A stretch of DNA of 64,000 bases from Aspidiotus rigidus. Its lineage: Eukaryota; Arthropoda; Insecta; Hemiptera; Diaspididae. The notes beneath the pieces are model-generated. The model made no database searches and was not told where the DNA came from. It saw only the letters and a program-made list of their open reading frames with translations. Shown one piece after another: positions 54,721-64,000 of this stretch. Made by a program: the position numbers and the translations under genes. The stretch spans positions 1,488,001 through 1,552,000 of the forward strand of contig JAVHKY010000055.1 of the NCBI GenBank assembly GCA_035079385.1, in the 5' to 3' direction. Each line of letters opens with the position of its first letter. Within the stretch, counting starts at the first letter, position 1.

Positions 54721-56783
54721 ATGATGGATATTCGCCCTAATCATACAATCTATATAAATAATTTGAATGAGAAGATCAAGAAAGAAGGTAATATAAGTTT
54801 TTACAGTGATTGCGAAGCACTATCCCTGAATTTCTTATTGGTTGGCTTCGTGTAATTTCAGAACTGAAGAAATCATTGTATGCTATATTCTCGCAGTTCG
54901 GTCAAATTTTGGATATCGTTGCAGCGAAAACGTTGAAAATGCGCGGTCAAGCGTTTGTTATATTTAAGGAAATTAGCAGTGCGACAACCGCCATTCGATC
55001 GATGCAAGGCTTCCCATTCTACGATAAACCAATGGTAGGTAATTCTGTTTGAAAATTCGTAATAATCTCTGAATTATACTCGAGTTGATATAATCTGTCC
55101 GCATTATCCACAGCGAATACAGTACGCTAAAAAAGATTCCGATATAATCGCGAAAATGAAGGGCTCCTTCCAGGAAAGACCTAAGAAGCCGAAAAAGATG
55201 CCCGCTGCACCGGAAGATCCTGTCGAAAAGAAAAAGAAAAAAGTCAGCAAAGAGCAACCCGCCAAAACTGATCAGAATAATCAATTTCACCCTACATCCA
55301 TGAGTGTTATGCCTTCTATGTTCCAGTCAAGTGAGATAACTCGGACATAGATATAAATTTATGTATCAATACTTTTTTCGAAGAAAACATTCTAACATGC
55401 ATTTTTGTTTTCCAGCTAACGCAAATGCGGAGCAACCTCCGAATAATATTCTTTTTTTGACTAATTTACCTGAAGAAACAAACGAAATGATGTTATCCAT
55501 GTTATTTACGCAGTGAGTGATAGTTTGTTTAATTCTCTTGAAAGTGGGTAGATAGAATCAAAATGAATCTTCTAGGCTCTTCTGAAATGGTGAAAAAAAT
55601 TTCTTGTTCAAACTATTTTAGTTGAAATTTTTGATTGGTGAATTGGACTGAACGAAAGTCACTCCGAAGAAGAATCATTCGCTCAATGTTTTTCATGAAT
55701 TTTAGCCCCAAAATTCAAGAGCTGTATGTTTGATAACGAACGAGACTTGTTTCATAAAATAATACTAGTCTGAAAGAAAAATCTGCAGTATGGAGTTCGG
55801 TAATTTCGAAATTATTCGATCAAATTGATGATTCGTCTTTATGATTAACCTGAATCACGTACTCTCGTAATTTCATCTTTGGATTTTTGATCAAAAATCA
55901 GTTGAGCTGCGGAACATAAATTTCAAGCTATCTCGGTACTGTATTTGGTACTGTTCTGTGGTACCGTACGTAACATACTACGGATCGCGTTGGAAGTATT
56001 TTAGAAACGTTTTCCAAGTAATAATTTGATAATAAAGTTAGTTTTATGAATAACGAATGTTCATTTTCCGAAAACGCGCACACGACGTACTTGTGTAAAA
56101 TACAAAGCGTGATTTGCTTCACATGAGTACACACCGACATATTTATTGAATCGAAGATTTTTCTTTCCGAATCGTTACAACGGATATTCGTCAAACATTA
56201 TTTGCTGGACGATTTCTTGAAAAATACTAGTCTTTATTTTTTTTTTTAAACTTTCAGCACTATTTCATTTTTATCGAAGAATTCATTCTAATTCTTTGAA
56301 TGTTGGCCTTCAATTTTGAATTACTCTTCTGGACTACGGAAACTTCCTCATTATATTTGTAAAGAAATATTAAGGTATGCACAGATTATGGCATCCTTAA
56401 GATTGGGTCGGGTCGCATCCCGTCATTATTAAATGGCCTACCAATAATACTTATTTAATTTTCAAAAAATACAAATCATCTATCATTTGATGTGAATTAA
56501 AAACTGTAAATTGTGCAATATTCACTGTCATCAACTTTTTCGATTTCGAAATTAAGATTCAAGAGATTTAATTCTATATTCAGTCTTTGGTGAATATTTT
56601 ACTAATAATTTCTATTTTTGCAGATTCCCTGGATTCAAAGAAGTCCGGCTGGTTCCTAATAGACACGATATAGCGTTCGTTGAATTTGAAAATGAAGTAC
56701 AAGCAGGCACAGCTAAGTCAGCTCTTAATGGTTTCAAGATAACGCCCTCGAATGCGATGAAAATATCATTTGCGAAAAAATAA
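54721..56783 (+). CDS. snf: U1A/U2B''-type snRNP protein (SNF), complete
   Basis: A spliceosomal protein that binds U1 and/or U2 snRNA stem-loops in the nucleus. Coding exons: 54721-54787, 54862-55034, 55114-55330, 55416-55512 and 56624-56783, all with GT/AG borders and matching phases, giving 237 residues. RRM1 has RNP2 [11 protein letters not shown] and RNP1 RGQAFVIF, followed by [11 protein letters not shown] and [17 protein letters not shown] Lys/Pro-rich linker ([19 protein letters not shown]) joins RRM2, with RNP2 [10 protein letters not shown], then [15 protein letters not shown]1 DIAFVEF, and the invariant end [17 protein letters not shown]. Insects usually have one SNF protein serving both U1A and U2B'' roles; that this copy does both is inferred. 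The second ATG at 54724 is equally usable. Introns are short (about 75-100 bp) except the last (1.1 kb). Confidence 0.97.
54862..55034 (+). CDS. snf: SNF exon 2: RRM1 core
   Basis: Acceptor GTGTAATTTCAG. Encodes [27 protein letters not shown] and FPFYDKPM. Donor ATG|GTAGGT. Confidence 0.97.
55114..55330 (+). CDS. snf: SNF exon 3: end of RRM1 and basic linker
   Basis: Acceptor [27 protein letters not shown] closes RRM1; a Lys/Pro linker follows. Ends in phase 1 at TCAA|GTGAGA. Confidence 0.95.
55416..55512 (+). CDS. snf: SNF exon 4: start of RRM2
   Basis: Acceptor GTTTTCCAG. Encodes [19 protein letters not shown] and a helix ending LFT. Ends in phase 2 at CA|GTGAGT. Confidence 0.95.
56624..56783 (+). 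CDS. snf: SNF exon 5: end of RRM2, stop TAA
   Basis: Acceptor CTATTTTTGCAG. Encodes [20 protein letters not shown] and the conserved C-terminus MKISFAKK, then TAA. Confidence 0.97.
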
Positions 56784-57196
56784 ATGAAGTTGACGTGCAT
56801 TTTCTATTCGGGCGCATCTCTGATACGAAGAGAAAATCGTTGAAAGGAAAGCGTATCGTTTGTAAGGCGTATACGTAATTTCTTAGGAACTGAATATCTT
56901 ATGTTTTTTTCTTCCTTAGTCATTTTTGAATAACTTCTCAGAAGAAAGGTATTCGATGCATGCCAGAAAGGAAAGAAAAGATGTACATCCGAAAGTAATG
57001 TAAAAATGTATCGTACTGAAGTAATCGATTTCTTCTTTTTTTCCGATATTTCATCCGCTGTTAATTATAAGTCTATAATCTGTCTTGTCTAAGTTATTTC
57101 ATTTTAAAATTCTATTGGTATTGAAGAAATTGTATATTTTTTTGCTTGGTTTTGTCCCATTAGAACAAAGCACGAGACGGTCGTCAAAATAATTAT

Positions 57197-57202
57197 TTTA
57201 TT
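57197..57202 (-). terminator. Candidate polyA signal of the serpin
   Basis: AATAAA on the minus strand (TTTATT on plus), about 245 bp beyond the serpin stop and about 30 bp past the candidate snf signal. Confidence 0.4.
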
Positions 57203-57227
57203 TTTTGTATAAAAAATGTTCAACAAA

Positions 57228-57233
57228 AATAAA
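57228..57233 (+). terminator. snf: Candidate polyA signal of snf
   Basis: First canonical AATAAA found on the + strand, 445 bp after the snf stop. It lies inside the presumed 3' UTR of the convergent serpin. Confidence 0.4.
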
Positions 57234-57445
57234 TAACAAGTTTCAATTGCGAAAGAAACTTAGGAAAAAAAAAAGAACGAAAGAGAAAATAGTAACAAAA
57301 ATACAAAACACGAAAGAGTTGTACGAAGAAAAATGTGTATAAGGAATCTTTAACTACTCAGTCTGAACACGCTTATTAATTTCGGCATTTCATATGGCCT
57401 TTATCAATGTTGTTGTAACTTTGGATCTCCATCAATTTTTGAAAT

Positions 57446-58049
57446 TTACGAAGTCCTAAAAGGAGTAGGCTTTTTGATACTGCCCCAAAACGTAATAATT
57501 CCGACTTTAACATTGTAAATGAAAAACAAGAAAGGTCTGTCAGCTCGGAAACTGGAAAATCCCCCTCGGCTTGTTGTCACAACTGTCGTAGCTGCCGCTA
57601 TCGTTCCTTTTTCATTCAGCTCAACATCGACTTTGTGCAAAATGTCTGATACGTAAACACCATCGCCTTCGGCGAGATTACTAAAATTGGCGGTTTGCGG
57701 ATCGAATATTGACTCTGCGTTTAACTGTTGCAACGTATCTCGTAGGTTCGATTCGTGTTTCAATTTCATTTTCGGTATCACGTAGAGAACGTCTGCTGGC
57801 TGCGATTTACTGATGACTGTATCAATATCTTCTGGTTTTAATTGACACATCAATTCTTTCAAACTAGTCTTCAATTTCGGTAAAATGACATACATGATAA
57901 CATCGCCGCCTTTATACGGCATCCCTATGGCTGTGAAACCTAGTTGCTTGTTTTCGTATGTTGGTATTTTAGCTGTATTCACCATCATTTCTACTAGAAC
58001 GTGTCCTTCTTTTCCGTATTTACCTTCTGCGCTTAAATAAAAAGCTTGC
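57446..58049 (-). CDS. Serpin, last exon (C-terminal 200 residues)
   Basis: Serpins trap serine or cysteine proteases by an irreversible shape change; insect members control melanisation, Toll signalling or digestion. The acceptor (minus-strand GTTACAG, at 58050) opens an exon that runs to a TAA at 57446. It starts QAFYLSAEGKYGKEG, then VLVEMM, a MPYKGGDVIMYVILP strand, VYVSDILHKVDVELNEKG, a hinge GTIAAATTVV compatible with inhibition, and the FRADRPFLFFI signature with a WGSIKK end. About the last half of a standard 370-400-residue serpin is present. Counting from the hinge puts the scissile bond in TTSRGG, with Arg a tempting P1, but loop length is variable. Upstream exons for the N-terminal half were not found up to 64000 and may lie beyond the window. 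Confidence 0.93.
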
Positions 58050-59020
58050 CTGTAACATAATGAAAACATGATAAATATCCGCAATGAAAAAAAATAATGT
58101 AACGCTAGTAAAATAAGGAACAGATTTTTCGATTTCCTTCTTTCATTGTAATAGGATTCTTAAAGATCACATATCTACCTGATTGTATGGCTAATTATAT
58201 TCAAGCATTAAGATATTATTTTCCTAATTAGTTTCATCTGTCAAAATTTCAGCCAATTAAATTCTTCAATTTTAGAAGAAACATTCTTCAGTACTCGTTT
58301 GACTCCTAGAAAACTTGACTCATAATTTTTCTGACCACCCATTTCGTAATAATACCGGTATGCATTATGATGATTTCATCACAGTCTTTTCAACGAACTT
58401 TTATGCAACGAAAATAATTTTTTCCTAGTTCACGGTGTAGGTATAAAGAAAATAAATATGTTTTAAATACGTAGGTAATGAAAAAAACTTTATTTCAACG
58501 AATTTTTTTTCACTCGAATGGTAGGTATACAGCATGCGAAGTCTCTGATCTTATGAAATTTAAAAGAATATATTCACGCAAAAGAAATCATTGTTGATAA
58601 AATAATGTGAAATCTCATTGGACCACATCATAGGCCTATATTATTGCAATATGCAAAAATTTTGAGTAGTAAGTACGTACATAATACTTATCAACCATGT
58701 TCAACATTTCAAATAAGTGTGTAATGATGAAATTCATCATAATCAGGTGAATGTTTTTTTCGAACGCAATTAGCTTCTATATTTTTCAGATTCACGAATT
58801 TCTCACTAAGAAAAACATCTTCAAATTTTACCTAACTTGACATTCTCATCAAGGTATGTGTTTGCTCTTTTCCAGATGAGCTGAGAATTCTTCAAAGAAA
58901 AACGACGGCTTCCTTAACAAAGTTAAATGAGGAACACAGGGAACCTGTTCTATGGGTGAAAATCGAGTTCAGTTTTGTGAAGTGAACTAAAAATTTAAAG
59001 AATTTGAAATATATTGTCGT
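58050..59020 (-). other. Serpin intron side, no feature recognised
   Basis: Searched on the minus strand for upstream serpin exons (NAIYFKG-type and TNGKI-type text) and saw none. Confidence 0.4.
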
Positions 59021-59130
59021 TCGAGAGTCAACATTTTTCCAAGTCCCCCAAAAAGTCGAAATTTTTCCAAGTCTAAATTCTTGATTAGATTAAGTTAGTT
59101 TTCGTTGGTCACTACACGAGACACGGCGAA
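59020..59130. repeat. Dispersed repeat related to 15890-16040
   Basis: TTTTTCCAAGTC, AAATTCTTGATTAG and GACACGGCGAACGGCAAATT parallel the text at 15950-16040. Confidence 0.5.
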
Positions 59131-59410
59131 CGGCAAATTTTTCAACCCCCCACTCTTAGAACTGGTTTCCTGTATTCGCATTAAGGGAAATCTCAACATG
59201 AAATGTATCTATGTGTGTAATAGGTATGTCACGTACCGAGCCTAAAATTGTACAGACGGGGAATAATGATACCTACTAGCATTTGTGTAGCATGCGCAAA
59301 ATACGAACGACGTCCGAAATTTTGGGCTTGCGGTTCAAAAAATACTGTACCATTTGCGGAAAAATTTTTGTACCAAACTAAAGAAGAAGAAGAAAAAAAA
59401 AAAATGGATC

Positions 59411-59789
59411 ATTGGACTGTGTTATTGTGACGTCATTTGTTTGGCAAGAGTACTCATTCTGCAGGAAATTTATCCAATCGCAAATTTGCTCCCCATAAGA
59501 AAACATGGGAAGCAAATCGATCATATGGTATTATGTATTAATCAAAAATGAGAAAGAATTGAGGGAAAAAAAGTTCATTTTAAGAAGTCGATTACTCACA
59601 CACTATAAATATAAACTTTTTTCAGCAAAATCCGTATTAATTTTTGATTAATTTCATACTGATCTTTGCTCCCCGTATATTTCTTATGGGAGCAAATTTC
59701 TCGTTGGATAAATTACTTGCAAAATGAGTACTCTTGCCAAACAAATCGATATCAATCGATATTTTTGTTATCACAAATAACACAGTCCG
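59411..59789. mobile_element. MITE with GGACTGTGTTAT ends, uninterrupted copy
   Basis: GGACTGTGTTATTGTGACG and TTTGGCAAGAGTACTCATT at the left pair with AATGAGTACTCTTGCCAAAC and AATAACACAGTCC at the right; TTATCCAA and TTTGCTCCCC also pair. The split relative is at 41993-44052. Confidence 0.82.
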
Positions 59790-59799
59790 TAAGTACTTA

Positions 59800-62630
59800 A
59801 GTAGGTACCAAAACAATATACTGGACTTTCACTGACGTTAATCTCCATTGTTGACGTGAACAGGTATATTGTAGATTGCAGCTAGGCTGCAGCATTTCCT
59901 AGCTCGCAATTCACCTGTCACGCCGTACACAGCTTATAAGACTATAAGATAGTGCGCGCACTACGAACAATTATTTTTTACCGATTTTTTACTTGTAAAA
60001 AGTGAGGTATTACACCCGACGCAAGGTATACAGGGGAAGGGGCAATAAAATTTGCCTACGTTTTGGAGGTCCTAGACCACTTCTAGTCTAATAAGGGTAC
60101 ATCAGGTTTCTATATAATATATCAAAAGAAGAATCGAGAAAAATTTAGATTATTCGGGACTTCAATTTTGAATTAACTCATACCTACCTATTGAAACCAA
60201 ATTCGTCCCAAAATAGGTTCCCTGAATTCCTGATCGTTCAACTTTTTTAAGGAAGCGTTTTTTTTTTTTTTTTTTTCGCCCAAACATACAAATAAAATAA
60301 TTATTTACTTTGTGCAATTTCAGAATATTATGGGTACTCATAAAATTGTCGAGTTTATAAGTTACCTACTTATTTAAAATGAACTCCGAAACGTTCCGAA
60401 AATAGGACTGAGGTCGTATTGAAAGGATCTACTCACTCTTTCTTGATACGCACCACGCAACGATGTTAGGTAAGAAATATACACATGCTTCATAACATAC
60501 CGACGAATTTACTGCAGTAGATGATGCACAAAAATGTTTATTTATTCAATGTTGACTTTGCCTGCACAAACATTTTTACAAAAAGTACACTATAATGTTC
60601 CGACTGAAACCAGCAGTCTTCATCGGAGTGAAATAAAAACGTTCATCATCTTATTTCTTTTCTTTTTTTTTTTCATTGAAGTTAGTCATTTCAAGTTTCT
60701 GGAATTTTTAAAATTAAGTCTCTAACTTTGATAGCTTCTGAGAAATCTAAAGTTGCGACTTGCTCCCTGTACTTTTTTTACAGCAAGAAAAGTTTTCACA
60801 AAGCCCAGTGATATGTCATTTTCTGAAGAATTGATCTTCTTAATCTTTTTATACAGATTTCATATCTTTTATTTTGAACCCTGGTACCTATTCCGAAATT
60901 TGCGTAGCTACGCGTGAGCGTAAAATTCATTTTCACGCCAACGATATTGGAATCCTGATGCCACCTAATCCAGAATTCGCGTCAGTGTGAGTGTGAAGTA
61001 ACCTCAGCCCCTAATAATCCGGATTTTGCGTACGGTAAGCGTATAAGATTAAATAAGAGAAAATTTATGATAAATGATATTGAAAGATTCGCGTGAGCGT
61101 AAAGTTGGGTTTGGCCTTTTTAAGTAAGAAATTGGCCTAATATACTTTATATTACCTACCGGTAACTTAAAAATATAATATTAAACTATCGTAAACTTGG
61201 CTAAAAAGAAAGGTAGGTACCTAGGTATTAGTACAGCGCCGAATTTGAGTCTGTTGCCGCTGTAATATATGCACCCTTCTATCGTTTGATAAACTCATTG
61301 TAAAAGTTGTGGTATAAAAAATTGAAAGCAGAACGATAGATTCAAAAGTGTTAAAAAGAAAGAATATGTAATACAGATCCTGACACACTTATTCGCACGA
61401 TAACTTGCGGTTGAATTGTTGATGCACATACCCATGACGCAAGAATCGGTATTATTTCTAGCACAATAGAAAATGGTAAACCTAGCTAACGTATTCCAGG
61501 CCTACCGATACTTTCATGTATACCTACCTACTTATTTTATGAAATGACTCCTAAGTTACAGATTAGAATAGAACGATAATAAACGATTGGTCGAGTGGGT
61601 AGCATGATTCATTTTGTTTTCTACTCTTCAAAATTTGCCAATGTACGCACCGGCATGCGTAGCATTCGCGCAAATACTTATTTAAAAATCATCGCACGAC
61701 ATCAGATTAGAGAAAATATCCGTTTGTAGCAGAATTATCTTAAAGATCAACAATCGATTTTGAGTATAGGTAGGTAGTCTTCAAGTAACCTGAGTTCGCA
61801 AGTTTTTCCCTCTAAATTTCTCATGCGAGATTTTTTAAAGAAATTCCTATTGATCCCGTATATAAGCAACTATTTGTAGGTACTCGTAGGTTCTCAAATT
61901 GTTCTATTTAAAAACGTACCTAGTTTCTATAATTTTGTTTGCATTCTGTATGACAATCAACGAAGCTCGCCAAAGGCTATAACAGACGTTGAATAGAGTT
62001 GGAGTCTATACTTGCCTTCAATCGCCAGTGTTCATCATACGAGTACGTATATCCTTTTGAGTCAGGCCGTCTCTAATAGAGAACTGATGACGATAAAACA
62101 CCTGGTCAAAGTGAATACGGTCAACTTGGACATTCATTTCATCATTTGTTGGACGATCACAAGAAAAGGACTCTACTATCTCCCTCCCTCCCCCGTGATT
62201 TGAACCGTAATAGTAGGGAGCGTTAGGTTAGGCTCCCATTTCTTGAGAAGTTTCCCTGCAGTTGGGCTGCGTCCTTCGCCCTTTTGTGTTTCGTTCAGCG
62301 TTTCATAACCTTGCTACCGAAAAATGTTAATTTGTCAATATTAAGTCCCTTTTCCGCTGGTTGAGAGGAGTGGTGTGTATAGGATGATCTGTGAGGACTA
62401 CCACGGCGTATACATGGGGGAGACTAGCTGTCAACTTAGATTTAGAGTGGCCGACCATTAAAAAAAACGGAGAAAGAGGTAATGTGGGCGAATCGGCCTT
62501 TGCGGATCATTTAATTATAAGTGGTCATAATTTCGTGGAGGAATTTGAAATCCTCCTCCCCAGGGAGATTTCAAACTTCAAATGGATCGCGCTCGAACAC
62601 TTGGAAATCATCTGTCATCGAAATAGTGAC
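59800..62630. other. Long stretch without recognised genes
   Basis: AT-rich; poly-T at 60259 and 60663; several GCGTGAGCGTAAA words between 60900 and 61110 (three uses). No exon or RNA gene supported. Confidence 0.45.
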
Positions 62631-62648
62631 GGCGTAATTGGGTTTCAC

Positions 62649-63708
62649 AACGTTTTTTCTAATACATTTTCTCTAATGTGAAATTTCTCTAACGACAAAT
62701 TCTCCAAAATCAATTTTCTCTAAAACCTTTTTTTAAAATGCAAAAATGTCTAACGACAATTTCTCTAAGATCCATTTTTCCTAAAAATTAATTTCCTAAT
62801 GCAAAAATGTTTAACAACAACTTTATTGAACGCACTTTGTCTACAACAATTTTTTCTAATCGTCAACTGTGATAAAATGTATTTATTCTAAAATCAATTA
62901 CTCTTCGTGATTAGTCCACGCGAGCTACGGTTCAGGGTCAAGGAAAGATCTGGTTCCTGGATGGAACCTTCAAGACGGCGCCACACATATTCACTCAGAT
63001 CTTCACGATTATAGGCCTACGCACGCGGACTGGTAAACCTGACGAACAGGTAGCGGTGCCACTGCTCTATGCACTCCTCAGCAGCAAGGTGCAGGGCCTT
63101 ATACTCGCAGGTACTGGAAGTAGTGAGAGATGCTGTCGCGAGGTTCCGTGTAGCCCCATGTGCGCCGACTAATATAACGGACTGCGAAGTATCTATTATC
63201 AACGCATGTAGAGACGTATTCCCACAAGTTCCCAAATCGGCATGTTACTTCCACCTGTACCAGATCATATACCGACGAATCCAAGACCTCGGGTTGCAGG
63301 CTGAGTACAGGAATCCAGAGAACCGGACAGTCCCAAAAAGAACAAGGATTTAAGGAAATAAGTGTTACCGGTACGGAATTAGCGATAGGCAAAAAGGTCA
63401 AAGATGCGCCCGCTAAGAAATGGATCGACTTGCAGACACGGATCGAAGCTATTGCGGGCGATTACAACAGGCCCAGGCTGGAGTATTTAAGAGCAAGTGG
63501 CGCCAATGTAACCTTCTCGGGAAATTAACAAAGTGTGTAAATTAATTAATTTTTTTTTAGGAAAAGTTGATATTAGAAAAATTGTCGTTAAGACATTTTT
63601 GCAGTATAAAAAGAATTTTTAGAAAAAATTTATTTTAGAGAGTTTGTCGTTAGAGAAATTGGCTATTGGAAAAAAACGTTTTAGAGAAAATGTATTAGAG
63701 AAAACGTC
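62649..63708 (+). mobile_element. Mutator-like (MULE) transposon, damaged
   Basis: Both ends carry TTTTCTCTAATACATTTTCT CTAA in inverted orientation, followed by repeated TTCTCTAACGACAA-type words. Between them lies a broken transposase. Confidence 0.82.
62925..63528 (+). pseudogene. MULE transposase pseudogene
   Basis: Reads GQGKIWFLDGTFKTAPHIF, then VPLLYALLSSKVQG, shifts frame near 63100, then VLEVVRDAVARFRVAP, ITDCEVSIINACRDVFPQV, SACYFHLYQIIYRRIQDLGL and, after another break, KKWIDLQTRIEAIAGDYNRP. The FLDGTF...P..Y.L......D.E.A.......FP....C.FH..Q order is the MULE DDE core. The expected second Asp context (TDFE) reads TDCE. Confidence 0.85.
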
Positions 63709-64000
63709 GCACAATCCGTAATTTGTACCAACAGGTACATTCCTCATGAAGGGTTGATTGAACTAGTCTATGAAAATGGTTAACGGTATCTTGATGACTC
63801 GCTTTTGTTCAATCCTGATTCTTTGTATGTTCTCCTTTCTTGGTCGTCGTTAAGCTAATTGCTTTCATATCTTCGTCGAATGAAGGTCGGTCAATTGACA
63901 GCGCGCACGATTTTTACAGCAGTTGTTTCAACGGTACCTATTTGTAAAATTTATAACGCATTGATTTACTCTTTTGAGTATGTCTTTCTTTCATAAAATC
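63709..64000. other. Window end, nothing recognised
   Basis: No open frame or repeat pair supported. Confidence 0.5.

Noticed and set aside
1..64000. CRISPR arrays, prophage or bacterial operons
   Set aside because: The window is spliced eukaryotic DNA; no regularly spaced repeats.

Overview
This is an AT-rich eukaryotic window with spliced genes (GT-AG introns, polyA signals, no operons). The gene set and the very frequent GTAGGTACCTAC-like words suggest an insect, most likely a sap-feeding sternorrhynchan hemipteran such as a mealybug or aphid. That species-level placement is inference.

Four host genes can be reconstructed by joining exons. (1) 4154-28464, + strand: the 3' two-thirds of a phospholipase C gamma gene (Drosophila small wing orthologue), in at least 12 exons. 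They cover the end of the N-terminal SH2, the C-terminal SH2, the SH3, the second half of the split PH, the catalytic Y half and the C2 domain. Exons for the EF hands, X half and start of the first SH2 lie left of the window. (2) 35438-47675, + strand: a compact 172-residue protein with three hydrophobic segments, in four exons spread over 12 kb. (3) 54721-56783, + strand: a complete snRNP protein of the SNF/U1A/U2B'' family with two RRMs in five coding exons, plus a 5' UTR exon. (4) 57446-58049, - strand: the last exon of a serpin, including the reactive-centre loop. Genes 3 and 4 converge and their 3' ends probably overlap.

Most other sequence is transposon-derived. 1-2530 holds nested LINE pieces and an internally deleted DNA transposon with a Cys-rich tail. 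The PLC gamma introns hold an LTR-element gag remnant, a GC-rich LINE-like island, a degenerate reverse LINE and a long foldback repeat. A nearly perfect 434-bp-arm palindrome lies just after the PLC gamma polyA signal. 32.4-34.4 kb holds an apparently chimeric LINE. From 36 to 54 kb the sequence is packed with short inverted-repeat elements (MITEs), many nested; several have clear target-site duplications (three hAT-like with 8 bp, one TTAA, one TA). A broken MULE transposon lies at 62.6-63.7 kb.

The host genes look unrelated in function: receptor-linked signalling, membrane protein, splicing and protease control. The notable feature is the density of long hairpins inside transcribed introns and at gene ends, including two inverted copies of one repeat that bracket gene 2.
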